Shown here: positions 19,984-29,266 of the stretch, piece after piece
Layout of the letters: each line of letters opens with the position of its first letter
Numbering within the stretch: the first letter of the stretch is position 1
From: Nocardioidaceae bacterium
GTDB taxonomy: Bacteria; Actinomycetota; Actinomycetes; Propionibacteriales; Nocardioidaceae
Length of the DNA: 64,000 bases
Assembly (NCBI GenBank): GCA_025980475.1
Contig: JAICXL010000004.1
Coordinates: 20,355 to 84,354 of the forward strand
Direction: 5' to 3'
The notes under the pieces: model-generated
The model's database searches: none
Seen by the model: the letters and a program-made list of their open reading frames with translations, nothing else
Told to the model about the DNA's origin: nothing
Translations under genes and position numbers: made by a program

Positions 19984-20649
19984 GTGACGACGGTGCCGGT
20001 GTTCCCCCTCAACACGGTGCTGTTCCCCGGCGTCACCGTCCCGCTGCACGTCTTCGAGGCGCGCTACCGCCGGCTCGTGGACGACCTGCTGGCGCTGCCC
20101 GACCCGGCGTCCCGGGTCTTCGGCATCGTGGCGATCCGGGAGGGCTACGAGGTCGGGGACCACGGCGTGCAGTCCGCCCACCGGATCGGCACTCTCGGCC
20201 AGCTGACCTCCGCCGATCCCTACGACGACGGTCGGTTCGACATCGAGGTGACCGGTCGGCAGCGGTTGCGGATGTCGACGGTGGACACGACCGGAACCTA
20301 CTTCCAGGCCGACGTGGAGCTGCTGCCCGACGGCGACGAGCCTGACGCCGTCGAGGAGGCGACCCGCGCACTGGCCGCCTTCCACGCCTATCGCTCGCAG
20401 CTCAGCGAGCTGCGGGGCGGGCCGGTCCTGGCCGGGGACCTGCCGAGCGACCCCGCCTACCTGTCCTACACCCTGGCAGCCACCTGCCTGCTGACACTGC
20501 GGGAGCGGCAGGCGCTGCTGGAGGCGGACAGCGCCCGTGAGCGGCTGGTCATGCTCCGGCTCGGCCTCACCGACGAGATGCGGGCCATGCGGGCGCTGCC
20601 CTCGCTGCCGGCGACCGAGGTGGCCCGCACCCGCTGGTCGCCGAACTAG
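19984..20649 (+). CDS. LON N-terminal (substrate-binding) domain protein
   Basis: A stand-alone LON peptidase N-terminal domain of 221 aa: VPVFPLNTVLFPGVTVPLHV at the N-terminus and FEARYRRLVDDLL are the family signature, and there is no ATPase or protease domain. Such proteins are widespread in actinobacteria; a role in substrate recognition or protein quality control is assumed from the domain, not shown. The GTG at 19984 fits the leaderless pattern; a TTG at 19975 would overlap the -10 hexamer. It is divergent from hisD and 34 bases before the YbaK gene. Confidence 0.88.
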   Translation: MTTVPVFPLNTVLFPGVTVPLHVFEARYRRLVDDLLALPDPASRVFGIVAIREGYEVGDHGVQSAHRIGTLGQLTSADPYDDGRFDIEVTGRQRLRMSTVDTTGTYFQADVELLPDGDEPDAVEEATRALAAFHAYRSQLSELRGGPVLAGDLPSDPAYLSYTLAATCLLTLRERQALLEADSARERLVMLRLGLTDEMRAMRALPSLPATEVARTRWSPN

Positions 20650-20683
20650 CTGACGGACGGTGGCGAGGGAGCAGCCGCGAGCG

Positions 20684-21181
20684 ATGGCGAAGAAGCGGAG
20701 GGAGCGCGTGGGCACGCCCGCGACCGAGGTCCTGGACCGGGCCGGAGTGGACTACACGGTGCACTCCTACGACCACGACCCGAGCGCCGCGTCATACGGC
20801 CTCGAGGCCGCTGAGGAGCTCGGGCTCGATCCGGCAGCAGTCTTCAAGACCTTGCTCGCCGAGGTCGACGCCGCGCTGGTCGTCGCGGTCGTGCCCGTGT
20901 CCGGACAGCTCGACCTGAAGGCCCTCGCGGCCGCCCTGGGCGGCAAGCGGGCGGCGATGGCCGACCCGGCCGCCGCCGAGCGGGCGACCGGGTACGTCGT
21001 CGGCGGCATCTCGCCCCTCGGGCAGAAGCGCCGGCTGCCGTGCGTCCTCGACGAGACCGCCCTGTCGTTGCCGAAGGTCTATGTCTCAGCGGGGCGCCGC
21101 GGCACCGACGTCGGCCTCGCCCCCACCGACCTGGTGCAGTTGCTGGGGGCCCGCACCGGAGCCATCGGCCGGGCGCCTTGA
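20684..21181 (+). CDS. ybaK: Cys-tRNA(Pro)/Cys-tRNA(Cys) deacylase, YbaK type
   Basis: Trans-editing enzyme that hydrolyses mischarged Cys-tRNA(Pro). The 165 aa protein has MAKKRRERVGTPATEVLDRA (typical of the family), the essential Lys in VFKTLLAEVD (about 54), GKRAAMAD and the C-terminal GGISPLGQKRRLP signature of YbaK/EbsC proteins. The ATG at 20684 gives the usual N-terminus; GTG at 20708 has a better GGAGGGAG and is an alternative. It converges on the DUF3352 gene, the stops lying in TGACCGGTCA. Confidence 0.93.
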   Translation: MAKKRRERVGTPATEVLDRAGVDYTVHSYDHDPSAASYGLEAAEELGLDPAAVFKTLLAEVDAALVVAVVPVSGQLDLKALAAALGGKRAAMADPAAAERATGYVVGGISPLGQKRRLPCVLDETALSLPKVYVSAGRRGTDVGLAPTDLVQLLGARTGAIGRAP

Positions 21182-21188
21182 CCGGTCA
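21179..21188. repeat. Palindrome TGACCGGTCA joining two convergent stop codons
   Basis: A perfect 10-base palindrome made of the ybaK TGA, four bases CCGG and the DUF3352 gene TGA on the other strand. It has no loop beyond CCGG. Confidence 0.5.
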
Positions 21189-22784
21189 GTTCGTGGTCAG
21201 CTTCACCAGCACGTGGCTGGTGGCACCGTCCTGCCACGCGCTCGCGCCGAACGCCTCGAGCGGCTGCAGGTTCGCCTGGACCCTGGCTGCCTCACCCGCG
21301 GGGGCGCCTTGGTCCCGCGCCAGCCGCACGAGCGCGCCGAGCCACGGGGAGTCGAAGTCGACGAACATGACCGAGCTGGCCTTGTCGGCCTCGGGCACCA
21401 CCCCCCGGAAGGCGGCAGAGCGGCCGAGCCCACCACCTCCGAGCAGCTGGTCGGCATACTCCTGTGACGGGGCGAGGGCCACCCGCCCAGCACGGACCTC
21501 CTCGGCGATCCCGAGCTGGGCGAGCGAGATGCCCTGGCGTTCGGTGACCTTGTGGATGACCCCCTGGATGCCTGCGGTGTCACCGGTGATGGTGGCCCCG
21601 ACCGGCAGGTCCGCCGGGCTCGACACCGCCCGCAGGTCCGGCGGGTTGCCGCCCAAGGAGACCGTCACGGCCTTGCCCAGCAGGGTCTGGAGGTCATCGG
21701 GCAGGTGCAGCCCCGTCAACGTCTCGACCTGCGCGACCAGCTGGCTGGAGTCCTCCCCCGACAGCTGGCCCATCGACGCGACGAGCTGCCTGGCGTAGTC
21801 CGGCGGCGTGGCGAAGCCGAGCACGGCGGCCGTGTCCGCGGGCAGGGCCGCCACTGCGGCGGACACGTTCCCGGAGCCGGTGAGGTCGGGCACTCCACCC
21901 CCCACAGCGGCCACCTCGATGCCGCCGTCGGTGAAGCGGACGGTGCCGGAGAGGCCCTGGAATGCCTTCACCTGCTTGGTGACAGCATCGGCCGGGCTGG
22001 CCGCCGCCCCGCCGCCGGCGAACGCGTCGGCGTGCTGGGTGAGCCAGTCGGCGGCCTTCTTGGCGACGTAGAAGTTCACCACGCCGCGGTCGCCGACCTG
22101 GCCCTCCCAGTCGGTGTAGCCGGCGTCGGCGGAGAGCGGGGCCTGCTGGCCCGCGGCGACGATGGACCTGGCGTGGGCCGTGCTGTCGCTGATCACGACG
22201 TAGCCGTCGGCGAAGGCGTAGCCGAAGTCGCTCCCGGGGTGACTGCAGGCCACCAGCTTGTCGACACCGGCACGGGCCCGCGCCTGGTTCGACACCTGAA
22301 CCGCGAGCGCGGGCGCGGGCAGCTTGCCGGACAGGTCCACCGCTGCCAGCGCGGCCCGGTCACCGAGCCAGGGGGCGACGTCCTTGTCGAAGCGCAGCCC
22401 GCGGCAGTCGGAGTCCTCGATGGCCTTCTCGAAGATCGTCCTGCGGAGGTCGTCGCCGGTGCCGAGGTCGAGCTGCTTCTTCAGTGCGGGGAACTTGCGC
22501 AGGGTCTGGTAGGCCGCCAGCTTCTGGGAGGCCGACGGGTCCAGGTCGACGCTGACTTCGGCGAGCGTCGAAGCCGGCAGCACCTCCTCGGGCTGCGGAC
22601 CGTGGCCGCCGAGCAGGAACACGGCCGCTGCGGCGCCACCGCCCAGGACGGCGAGCACGCCGACGGCAACCGCGCCGACGACCACGGCGCGCCTGCCACG
22701 AGACGGCGCAACCGGCAGCGGCGTCGCTGTGTCGGTCGGCTCGCCGGCTCCCGGTGCGGGCGCGGACGGTGGCAGGTTGGACAT
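21186..22784 (-). CDS. DUF3352 membrane-anchored protein
   Basis: A 532 aa protein with a short cytoplasmic Pro/Thr-rich N-terminus, one transmembrane helix (about residues 33-57, VVVGAVAVGVLAVLGGGAAA) and a large extracellular part. The external region carries PEEVLPASTLAEVSVDLDPS, the start of DUF3352, a fold found in bacterial surface proteins of unknown role. A GGGGGAG ribosome site precedes the ATG. It is 33 bases after the small membrane gene behind dnaE, so it may be the last gene of that run. Function is unknown. Confidence 0.82.
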   Translation of the reverse strand: MSNLPPSAPAPGAGEPTDTATPLPVAPSRGRRAVVVGAVAVGVLAVLGGGAAAAVFLLGGHGPQPEEVLPASTLAEVSVDLDPSASQKLAAYQTLRKFPALKKQLDLGTGDDLRRTIFEKAIEDSDCRGLRFDKDVAPWLGDRAALAAVDLSGKLPAPALAVQVSNQARARAGVDKLVACSHPGSDFGYAFADGYVVISDSTAHARSIVAAGQQAPLSADAGYTDWEGQVGDRGVVNFYVAKKAADWLTQHADAFAGGGAAASPADAVTKQVKAFQGLSGTVRFTDGGIEVAAVGGGVPDLTGSGNVSAAVAALPADTAAVLGFATPPDYARQLVASMGQLSGEDSSQLVAQVETLTGLHLPDDLQTLLGKAVTVSLGGNPPDLRAVSSPADLPVGATITGDTAGIQGVIHKVTERQGISLAQLGIAEEVRAGRVALAPSQEYADQLLGGGGLGRSAAFRGVVPEADKASSVMFVDFDSPWLGALVRLARDQGAPAGEAARVQANLQPLEAFGASAWQDGATSHVLVKLTTN

Positions 22785-22817
22785 GGCTCCCCCGATGGTC
22801 GTGGCGTCGGCCGGATC

Positions 22818-23357
22818 CTAACGGCTGTCTGCGTTCGTGCCCCACAAAACCCCGAGACAGCCCAGCAGTGCGGCCATCGGCCACACGAGCCACTCGCCGC
22901 GGCTGGTCAGCCGCAGCTGGACCGGGGCATGCTGCCCGACCCGGAGGTGACCCATCAGGCTGTGTGGGTCCGGCGGCCCGAGCCAGAGCCCCAGGCCGAT
23001 CACCACCCAGGCGGCGGCCATGGCCCCGATCGTGACGAGCACAATGGTGGCCACGGCGTCCCGACGACGCCAGCCGGCAAGCACGATGCCGCTGACCAGG
23101 CCCAGCCCGACGGCCAGCAGGAAGTACCACCCGTCGATGGCGACCTGTCGCCCGAGCTGGATCTGGTCCATCACCGCTCCGGCGCCGGTGCGGGTGTAGA
23201 ACGGCAGCGGGGCGAACTGCCACCAGATGACGGCCGCGACGACGCCCGCGACGACGAACCAGGCCAGCACCACGGCGGCGTCGACCAGGACGGCGGCCAC
23301 ACCTCCTGCGGAGGCCGCGGCCGGGCCGTCAGTGCCTGGGCCCGCTCCCGAACTCAT
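22818..23357 (-). CDS. Four-helix membrane protein of unknown function
   Basis: A 179 aa protein with about four hydrophobic helices (about 22-45, 72-92, 102-125 and 155-173) and an extracellular loop between the first two. It vaguely resembles actinobacterial DUF2567 proteins, but I cannot confirm this. Its ATG overlaps the dnaE stop by four bases (ATGA), so it is translationally coupled to the replicative polymerase gene. Upstream extensions of the frame are dnaE shadows. Confidence 0.75.
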   Translation of the reverse strand: MSSGAGPGTDGPAAASAGGVAAVLVDAAVVLAWFVVAGVVAAVIWWQFAPLPFYTRTGAGAVMDQIQLGRQVAIDGWYFLLAVGLGLVSGIVLAGWRRRDAVATIVLVTIGAMAAAWVVIGLGLWLGPPDPHSLMGHLRVGQHAPVQLRLTSRGEWLVWPMAALLGCLGVLWGTNADSR

Positions 23358-26300
23358 CCGAGGCACCCCGGCCCGAGGAGCTGCTTGAGGTCGGCGAAGA
23401 GGGCCGGCGACGGCGCCACCCGGAGCCTGTCGTCGAGCCGCAGCAGCCGGGTCGAGCCGCGGGCCAGCAGCCGCAGCCGCACCTCGGTGACGCCCGGGTG
23501 GGTGCGCAGGATGTCCTTGAGCTGCTCCACGACGGGGCCGGTGCAGCGGGTGACCGGCATCGACACCTCGATCGGGCCGCCACCGCCCCGGGCCAGGTCG
23601 GGGGCAGTGACCTCCTGTCCGTGCAGCTCGGGCTGCTCCTTGCTGCGGGACAGGCGACCCTTGACGGTGACCACGGTGTCCTCGGTGAGCAGTGTGCTGG
23701 AGAGCTGGTAGGCGCTGGGGAAGAGCAGCACGTCGATGGCGCCCTCCAGGTCCTCCACCGTCACCATCGCCCAGGCGTCGCCGCGCTTGGTCACCTTGCG
23801 CTGCACCGCGGTGACGAGGCCGCACACGGTCACGGTGGCGCCGTCGGCCCGCTCCTCGTCGGCCAGCAGATGGCCGATCGTGCAGTCGGCAGCGCTGGCG
23901 AGCACGTGCTCGAGCCCCTGCAGCGGATGGTCGGAGACGTAGAGGCCGAGCATCTCGCGCTCGTGGGCGAGCAGGGTCTGCTTGTCCCACTCCTCGATGT
24001 CCGGGATGGCGATCGCCACGCCCCAGTCACCGGAGCCGGTGTCGTCGTCGAGACCAGCGAACAGCGAGTCCTGCCCGATAGCCTCGTTGCGCTTGATGTC
24101 GACGTACTGGTCGACGGCGGACTCGTGGATGGCCACCAGCGCGCGGCGCCGGTGGTTGAGCGAGTCGAAGGCGCCGGCCTTGACCAGCGACTCGACGACG
24201 CGCTTGTTGCAGACCTGCGGCGGGACCTTGCCCATGAAGTCGGCGAAGTCGAGGTAGCGACCCTTCTCCCGGCGAGCGGCGACGACCTGCTCGACGACGT
24301 TGGCACCGACGTTGCGCACCGCGGTCAGGCCGAAGCGGATGTCCTGGTCGACCGGGGTGAAGTTGGCCTCGGACTCGTTGACGTCCGGCGGGAGCACCTT
24401 GATCTTCATCCGGCGGCACTCGTTGAGGTAGACCGCCATCTTGTCCTTGTCGTCCTTGACCGAGGTGAGCAGCGCGGCCATGTACTCGCTCGCGTAGTTG
24501 GCCTTGAGGTAGGCGGTCCAGTAGGACACCAGGCCGTAGGCGGCGGAGTGCGCCTTGTTGAAGGCGTAGTCGGAGAACGGGACCAGGATCTCCCACAGGG
24601 TGTTGATCGCGTCCATGGAGAAGCCGCGCTCGAGCATGCCGGCGCTGAACCGCTCGAACTGCTTGTCCAGCTCGGCCTTCTTCTTCTTGCCCATGGCGCG
24701 GCGGAGCAGGTCGGCCTGACCCAGGGTGTAGCCGGCCAGCTTCTGCGCGATCGCCATGACCTGCTCCTGGTAGACGATCAGGCCGTAGGTCTCTCCGAGC
24801 ACGTCCTCGAGCGGTTCGGCCAGCTCCGGGTGGATCGGCTCGACCTTCTCGCGCCCCGTCTTGCGGCGGGCGTACTTGTTGTGCGAGTCCGCGCCCATGG
24901 GGCCGGGCCGGTAGAGCGCACCGACCGCGGAGATGTCCTCGAAGGTGTCCGGCTGCATGCTGCGCAGCAGGGCGCGCATCGGGCCGCCGTCGAGCTGGAA
25001 GACTCCGAGGGTGTCGCCACGCTGGAGCAGGGAGTAGGTCGCCGGATCGTCGAGTGGCAGCTCCTCGAGGACCACCTTCTCGTCACGGTTGTTGGCGATG
25101 TTGATCAGCGCGTCGTCGAGGACGGTCAGGTTGCGCAACCCGAGGAAGTCCATCTTGATCAGGCCGAGCTTCTCGCAGGTCGGGTAGTCGAACTGCGTGA
25201 TCACCGCCCCGTCAGCCGGACGGCGCATGATCGGGATGACGTCGATGAGCGGGGCGCTCGACATGATCACCCCGGCGGCGTGGACGCCCCACTGGCGCTT
25301 GAGGCCCTCGAGGCCGATGGCCGTGTCGACGACGGTCTTCACGTCCGCATCGCTGTCGTAGAGCGTCCGGAACTCGCCACCCTCGCCGTAGCGCGGATGG
25401 TGGTCGTCGAAGAGGTCCTTGAGCGGGACGTCCTTGCCCATGACCGGCGCCGGCATCGCCTTGGTGATCCGGTCGCCCATGGCGAAGGGGTAGCCGAGGA
25501 TGCGCGAGGAGTCCTTGACCGCCTGCTTCGCCTTGATGGTGCCGTAGGTGACGATCATGGAGACCCGGTCGTCGCCGTACTTGTCGCTGACGTAGCGGAT
25601 CACCTCGCCGCGCCGGCGCTCGTCGAAGTCGATGTCGAAGTCGGGCATCGAGACCCGGTCGGGGTTGAGGAACCGCTCGAAGATCAGCCCGTGCCTGAGG
25701 GGGTCCAGGTCGGTGATCCGCATCGCGTAGGCACACATGGATCCCGCGCCCGAGCCCCGGCCGGGGCCGACCCGGATGCCGTGGTCCTTGGCCCAGTTGA
25801 TGAAGTCGGCCACCACGAGGAAGTAACCGGGAAAGCCCATCTGGCTGATCACGCCGATCTCGAACTCGGCCTGCTTGCGCACGTCCTCCGGGATGCCGTC
25901 GGGGTAGCGGTAGCGGAGCCCCTTCTGCACCTCCTTGACGAACCAGCTCTGCTCGGTCTCACCCTCGGGCACCGGGAAGCGCGGCATGTAGTTGGCCGAC
26001 TCGTCGAACTCGACGTGGCACCGCTCGGCGATCAGCAGGGTGTTGTCGCAGGCCTCGCGAAGGGAGTACTTCTCCGCCCAGAGCGCGCGCATCTCCTGCG
26101 GAGACTTGATGTAGTAGCCGTCGCCCTCGAGGCGGAACCGCTTCGGGTCGGCCATGGTGCTGCCGCTGGAGACGCAGAGCAGGTGCTCGTGGGCGCCGGC
26201 GTCCTCCCGGCGGACGTAGTGGGAGTCGTTGGTGGCGATCAACGGGATGGCGAGGTCCCTGCTCAGCCGCAGCAGGCCGTCCCGGACCCGGGCCTCTATG

Positions 26301-26905
26301 GAGAGCCCGTGGTCCATCAGCTCCATGAAGTAGTTGTCGCGGCCGAGGATCTCCTGGAACTCGCCAGCTGCCTCCCGGGCCTTCTCGTAGTCGCCGATGC
26401 GCAGCCAGGTCTGCACCTCGCCCGAGGGACACCCGGTGGTGCCGATCAACCCGTGGGAGTACTCCGCCAGGAGCTCCCGGTCGGCGCGTGGCTGGTAGAA
26501 GAACCCCTCGAGCGAGGCACGCGAGGACAGCCGGAAGAGGTTGTGCATGCCCGCGGTGCTCTCGGCCAGCAGGGTCATGTGGGTGTACGCCCCGGAACCG
26601 GAGACGTCGTCGTCGCCACCGTCGTTCCACCGCACCCGCTTCTTGTCGAACCGGCTGGTGTTGGGCGTGAAGTAGCCCTCGAGGCCGATCAGCGGCTTGA
26701 TGCCCGCCGCCGTGGCCTTGGACCAGAAGTCGTAGGCGCCGAACACGTTGCCGTGGTCGGTCATGGCGATGGCGTCCATCCCGAGCTCGCCCGTGCGCTC
26801 GACGAGGTCTCCCAGCCGGGCCGCCCCGTCGAGCATGGAGTACTCGGTGTGCACGTGCAGGTGCACGAAACCGTCTGTGGACCCTCCAGCCGACCCAGCC
26901 GACAT
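23354..26905 (-). CDS. dnaE: DNA polymerase III alpha subunit (replicative, DnaE1)
   Basis: Main replicative polymerase, 1183 aa. The PHP domain begins FVHLHVHTEYSMLDGA (about 12-28) and keeps the metal-binding HxH and TDHGN motifs, which in mycobacterial DnaE1 give proofreading. GRGSGAGSMCAY (about 390) and SMPDFDIDFDERR (about 420, catalytic Asp pair) mark the palm, and GVHAAGVIM and FNKAHSAAYGLVSYWTAYLK the fingers. An OB fold (ATVTVCGLVTAVQRKVTKRGD, split by short spacers here as ATVTVCGLVTA) sits near 1020. It is preceded by a 108-base gap with no clear promoter. Confidence 0.98.
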   Translation of the reverse strand: MSAGSAGGSTDGFVHLHVHTEYSMLDGAARLGDLVERTGELGMDAIAMTDHGNVFGAYDFWSKATAAGIKPLIGLEGYFTPNTSRFDKKRVRWNDGGDDDVSGSGAYTHMTLLAESTAGMHNLFRLSSRASLEGFFYQPRADRELLAEYSHGLIGTTGCPSGEVQTWLRIGDYEKAREAAGEFQEILGRDNYFMELMDHGLSIEARVRDGLLRLSRDLAIPLIATNDSHYVRREDAGAHEHLLCVSSGSTMADPKRFRLEGDGYYIKSPQEMRALWAEKYSLREACDNTLLIAERCHVEFDESANYMPRFPVPEGETEQSWFVKEVQKGLRYRYPDGIPEDVRKQAEFEIGVISQMGFPGYFLVVADFINWAKDHGIRVGPGRGSGAGSMCAYAMRITDLDPLRHGLIFERFLNPDRVSMPDFDIDFDERRRGEVIRYVSDKYGDDRVSMIVTYGTIKAKQAVKDSSRILGYPFAMGDRITKAMPAPVMGKDVPLKDLFDDHHPRYGEGGEFRTLYDSDADVKTVVDTAIGLEGLKRQWGVHAAGVIMSSAPLIDVIPIMRRPADGAVITQFDYPTCEKLGLIKMDFLGLRNLTVLDDALINIANNRDEKVVLEELPLDDPATYSLLQRGDTLGVFQLDGGPMRALLRSMQPDTFEDISAVGALYRPGPMGADSHNKYARRKTGREKVEPIHPELAEPLEDVLGETYGLIVYQEQVMAIAQKLAGYTLGQADLLRRAMGKKKKAELDKQFERFSAGMLERGFSMDAINTLWEILVPFSDYAFNKAHSAAYGLVSYWTAYLKANYASEYMAALLTSVKDDKDKMAVYLNECRRMKIKVLPPDVNESEANFTPVDQDIRFGLTAVRNVGANVVEQVVAARREKGRYLDFADFMGKVPPQVCNKRVVESLVKAGAFDSLNHRRRALVAIHESAVDQYVDIKRNEAIGQDSLFAGLDDDTGSGDWGVAIAIPDIEEWDKQTLLAHEREMLGLYVSDHPLQGLEHVLASAADCTIGHLLADEERADGATVTVCGLVTAVQRKVTKRGDAWAMVTVEDLEGAIDVLLFPSAYQLSSTLLTEDTVVTVKGRLSRSKEQPELHGQEVTAPDLARGGGGPIEVSMPVTRCTGPVVEQLKDILRTHPGVTEVRLRLLARGSTRLLRLDDRLRVAPSPALFADLKQLLGPGCLG

Positions 26906-27013
26906 CTGCCGCGCTCAACCCTTCCCGGGACTCGATCCGACGCATCCTCAACGTGTCGATGACAGCACGGGGCACCGACACCCGCTGCACCGACATTCTC
27001 TGGGGAAGAGGCC

Positions 27014-27775
27014 TCAGCCTACTTCGCCGGGTCGGCCGTCCGCGGAGCCCTCCCGGCGTTTCTCCCAGGCGTCCAGGCTCATCGAGATCACCGCGTCCAT
27101 CACCCGCGCCATCCGGTCCGCACCGAGCCCGGGCGCGTGCCGCGCCATCCGCTCGGCGATCACGCGTTCACGCTCCCGGTCGCGTCCGGCGTGGCCGCCA
27201 CGCTCCTTGTGGTCCTGCACCGCGGCCGTGAGCGCCTGTCGCCGGGCGAGGAGCACGGCGATCTCGTCGTCGACGGCGTCGATCCCGGCGCGGAGGAAGG
27301 CCATCGGCGCCTCGCCTGGCCAGGCCATCCGCAAGTCCGGCGAACGCTCCTCGTTGGCTGAGCCGTCGGTGTGCTCCAGCTCCACGAGGTCGCGACGACG
27401 GTAGAACCGGCGCGCCGGCTCGTTGCTGGCGAAGACCCACAGCGCGAAGCCACGCGGCCGCCGGGCCTTCGCGAGGTCCAGCAGGGCGGAGCCGACCCCG
27501 GTGCCCTGGTGCGCGGGCGCGACGTAGAGCGAGTGCAGCCAGTCATCCTCGAGCACGGCGTAGCCGACGACCGCACCCCCGGACGCGTTCCCGGTGGCCA
27601 CCCACACCTCGTCGTGCGCCAGGGTGCGCTCGACGAAGCCGAGGACCTCCTCCGCGGGGTGGGCGATGGGCGGCATCGCCGGCTCCGCGGCCCGCCTGGC
27701 GGCCACGTGGAGCCCGGCGATCCCCCGGGCATCCTCGTCGGTCGCCGGCCGCAGGACGAGCTCCTCAGTGGCCAT
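27014..27775 (-). CDS. GNAT acetyltransferase fused to an AroQ-type chorismate mutase domain
   Basis: A 253 aa two-domain protein. Residues about 5-155 are a GNAT N-acetyltransferase with acetyl-CoA loop [16 protein letters not shown] (about 90-105) and [20 protein letters not shown]. Residues about 170-250 are an all-helical chorismate mutase II domain: [19 protein letters not shown], the Lys in QDHK and [13 protein letters not shown], covering the Arg, Lys and Asp/Arg/Glu positions of the AroQ active site; the last active-site Gln is not evident. The combination suggests either a real bifunctional enzyme or a regulatory use of the mutase domain. The ATG overlaps the rluD 3' end by 11 bases. 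Confidence 0.85.
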   Translation of the reverse strand: MATEELVLRPATDEDARGIAGLHVAARRAAEPAMPPIAHPAEEVLGFVERTLAHDEVWVATGNASGGAVVGYAVLEDDWLHSLYVAPAHQGTGVGSALLDLAKARRPRGFALWVFASNEPARRFYRRRDLVELEHTDGSANEERSPDLRMAWPGEAPMAFLRAGIDAVDDEIAVLLARRQALTAAVQDHKERGGHAGRDRERERVIAERMARHAPGLGADRMARVMDAVISMSLDAWEKRREGSADGRPGEVG

Positions 27776-28706
27776 CCCGCACGACCTCCAGTGCGTGCGC
27801 CAGGTCAGCGGGGTAGGGCGACTCGTACTCGACCGCCTCCCCGGTGCGCGGGTGCTCGAAGCCCAGCCGCACTGCGTGCAGCCACTGCCGCTCCAGGCCC
27901 AGCCGCTGGGCCAGCGTCGGGTCGGCGCCATAGGTGAGGTCGCCCACGCACGGGTGCTTCAGTGCCGCCATGTGCACCCGGATCTGGTGGGTCCGCCCGG
28001 TCTCCAGGTGGATCTCCAGCAGACTGGCGAACCGGTGCGCCTCCAGGGTCTCGTAGTGGGTGACGCTGTGCTTGCCGTCGTCGCGCACGGTGAACTTCCA
28101 GTCCGACTTGACGTGTCGGCCGATCGGCGCGTCCACCGTGCCCGCCAGCGGGTCCGGATGGCCCTGCACCAGGGCGTGATAGGTCTTGTCGACCGTCCGC
28201 CGGCGGAAGGCATCCTTGAGGACCGAGTAGGCGTGCTCGCTCTTGGCGATCACCATCACCCCGGAGGTGCCCACGTCGAGCCGTTGAACGATGCCCTGCC
28301 GCTCCGGGGCACCGCTGGTGGCGATCCGGAAGCCCGCTCCGCGCAGGTGGCCGACGACGGTCGGGCCCGTCCAGCCCATCGAGGGGTGTACGGCGACCCC
28401 CACCGGCTTGTCGACCACCACGATGGCCTCGTCGTCGTGGATGATGCCGATGCCGTCGACGACCTCCGGCACGACCTCGAGCGGGTCCGTCGCGGCCGGG
28501 ATCGTCACGTCGAGCGAGGAGCCCGGGACCAGCCGGTCGGACTTGCCGGCCGGAGCCCCGTCGACCAGCACGTGCCCCTCCCGGAGCAGCTCGGCGCCGC
28601 GCGTGCGGGAGATGCCGAAGAGCCTGGCCAGCCCGACGTCGACACGCTCACCGGCGAGGCTCTCGGGCACCGGCAGGCTCCGATGCTCACCACCACCGGC
28701 GGTCAT
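27765..28706 (-). CDS. rluD: RluA/RluD-family rRNA pseudouridine synthase
   Basis: Converts uridines in 23S rRNA to pseudouridine. The 313 aa protein has an S4 RNA-binding domain (about 13-75, [21 protein letters not shown]) and the catalytic motif [16 protein letters not shown] (Asp about 142), followed by [12 protein letters not shown]. The ATG overlaps the lspA stop by four bases (ATGA), the common actinobacterial lspA-rluD pairing. The target site is inferred from family only. Confidence 0.95.
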   Translation of the reverse strand: MTAGGGEHRSLPVPESLAGERVDVGLARLFGISRTRGAELLREGHVLVDGAPAGKSDRLVPGSSLDVTIPAATDPLEVVPEVVDGIGIIHDDEAIVVVDKPVGVAVHPSMGWTGPTVVGHLRGAGFRIATSGAPERQGIVQRLDVGTSGVMVIAKSEHAYSVLKDAFRRRTVDKTYHALVQGHPDPLAGTVDAPIGRHVKSDWKFTVRDDGKHSVTHYETLEAHRFASLLEIHLETGRTHQIRVHMAALKHPCVGDLTYGADPTLAQRLGLERQWLHAVRLGFEHPRTGEAVEYESPYPADLAHALEVVRDGH

Positions 28707-29266
28707 CGGTCCCCGTGGTGCCGCGTTCCGTCCAGGCGGACACCGCGCACCACCTGCACCAGGATGAGCACGGCGGCGACGTTGATGCAGATGTCGGCCA
28801 CGTTGAAGATCGGCCAGTGCGGCAGCTGCAGGAAGTCGACCACGTGGCCCTGCAGCGGCCCCGGCTCCCGGAAGAGCCGGTCACCGAGGTTGCCGAGCAC
28901 GCCGGCCAGCAGAAAGCCGAGCGCCGTCGCCCACCAGCTGCTGCGGACCCTTGCGGCCAGCACGCAGACGACCACCGCGGCCACGATGGCGACCACCGTG
29001 ATGACGGTGGTGTAGGAGGTGCCGGTGCTGAAGGCCGCCCCTGCGTTGCGGGCCAGGGTCAGGTGCACCAGGCCACCGGCGAGTGCCACCGCGTGGTCGT
29101 GGAGGTGCTGGACGGCCAGGTGCTTGGTGACCTGGTCCACGGCCAGGCCGGCAGCCGCGAGCCCGGCGACCAGGAGGAGGCAGCGCGAGCGGGGAGCCCG
29201 ACGAGGAGGCTGGGTCCCGGGATCGGTGTCGTCGCGGGTCAGCGACGCTCCTCGCGCTGCTTGCAT
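28703..29266 (-). CDS. lspA: Lipoprotein signal peptidase (signal peptidase II)
   Basis: Membrane aspartyl protease that cleaves the signal peptide of diacylglyceryl-prolipoproteins. Four membrane helices are visible. The motifs [31 protein letters not shown] (catalytic Asp) and FNVADICIN (second catalytic Asp) are all intact. The start is uncertain: ATG at 29266 (MQAARGASL) or ATG at 29275; either overlaps the end of the DksA-like gene, and neither has a good ribosome site. It overlaps rluD by four bases. Confidence 0.94.
   Translation of the reverse strand: MQAARGASLTRDDTDPGTQPPRRAPRSRCLLLVAGLAAAGLAVDQVTKHLAVQHLHDHAVALAGGLVHLTLARNAGAAFSTGTSYTTVITVVAIVAAVVVCVLAARVRSSWWATALGFLLAGVLGNLGDRLFREPGPLQGHVVDFLQLPHWPIFNVADICINVAAVLILVQVVRGVRLDGTRHHGDR

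Noticed and set aside
23498-26962. 1154-codon plus-strand open frame
   Set aside because: It is antisense to dnaE along its whole length; the codon-position pattern is the usual shadow of a high-GC gene.
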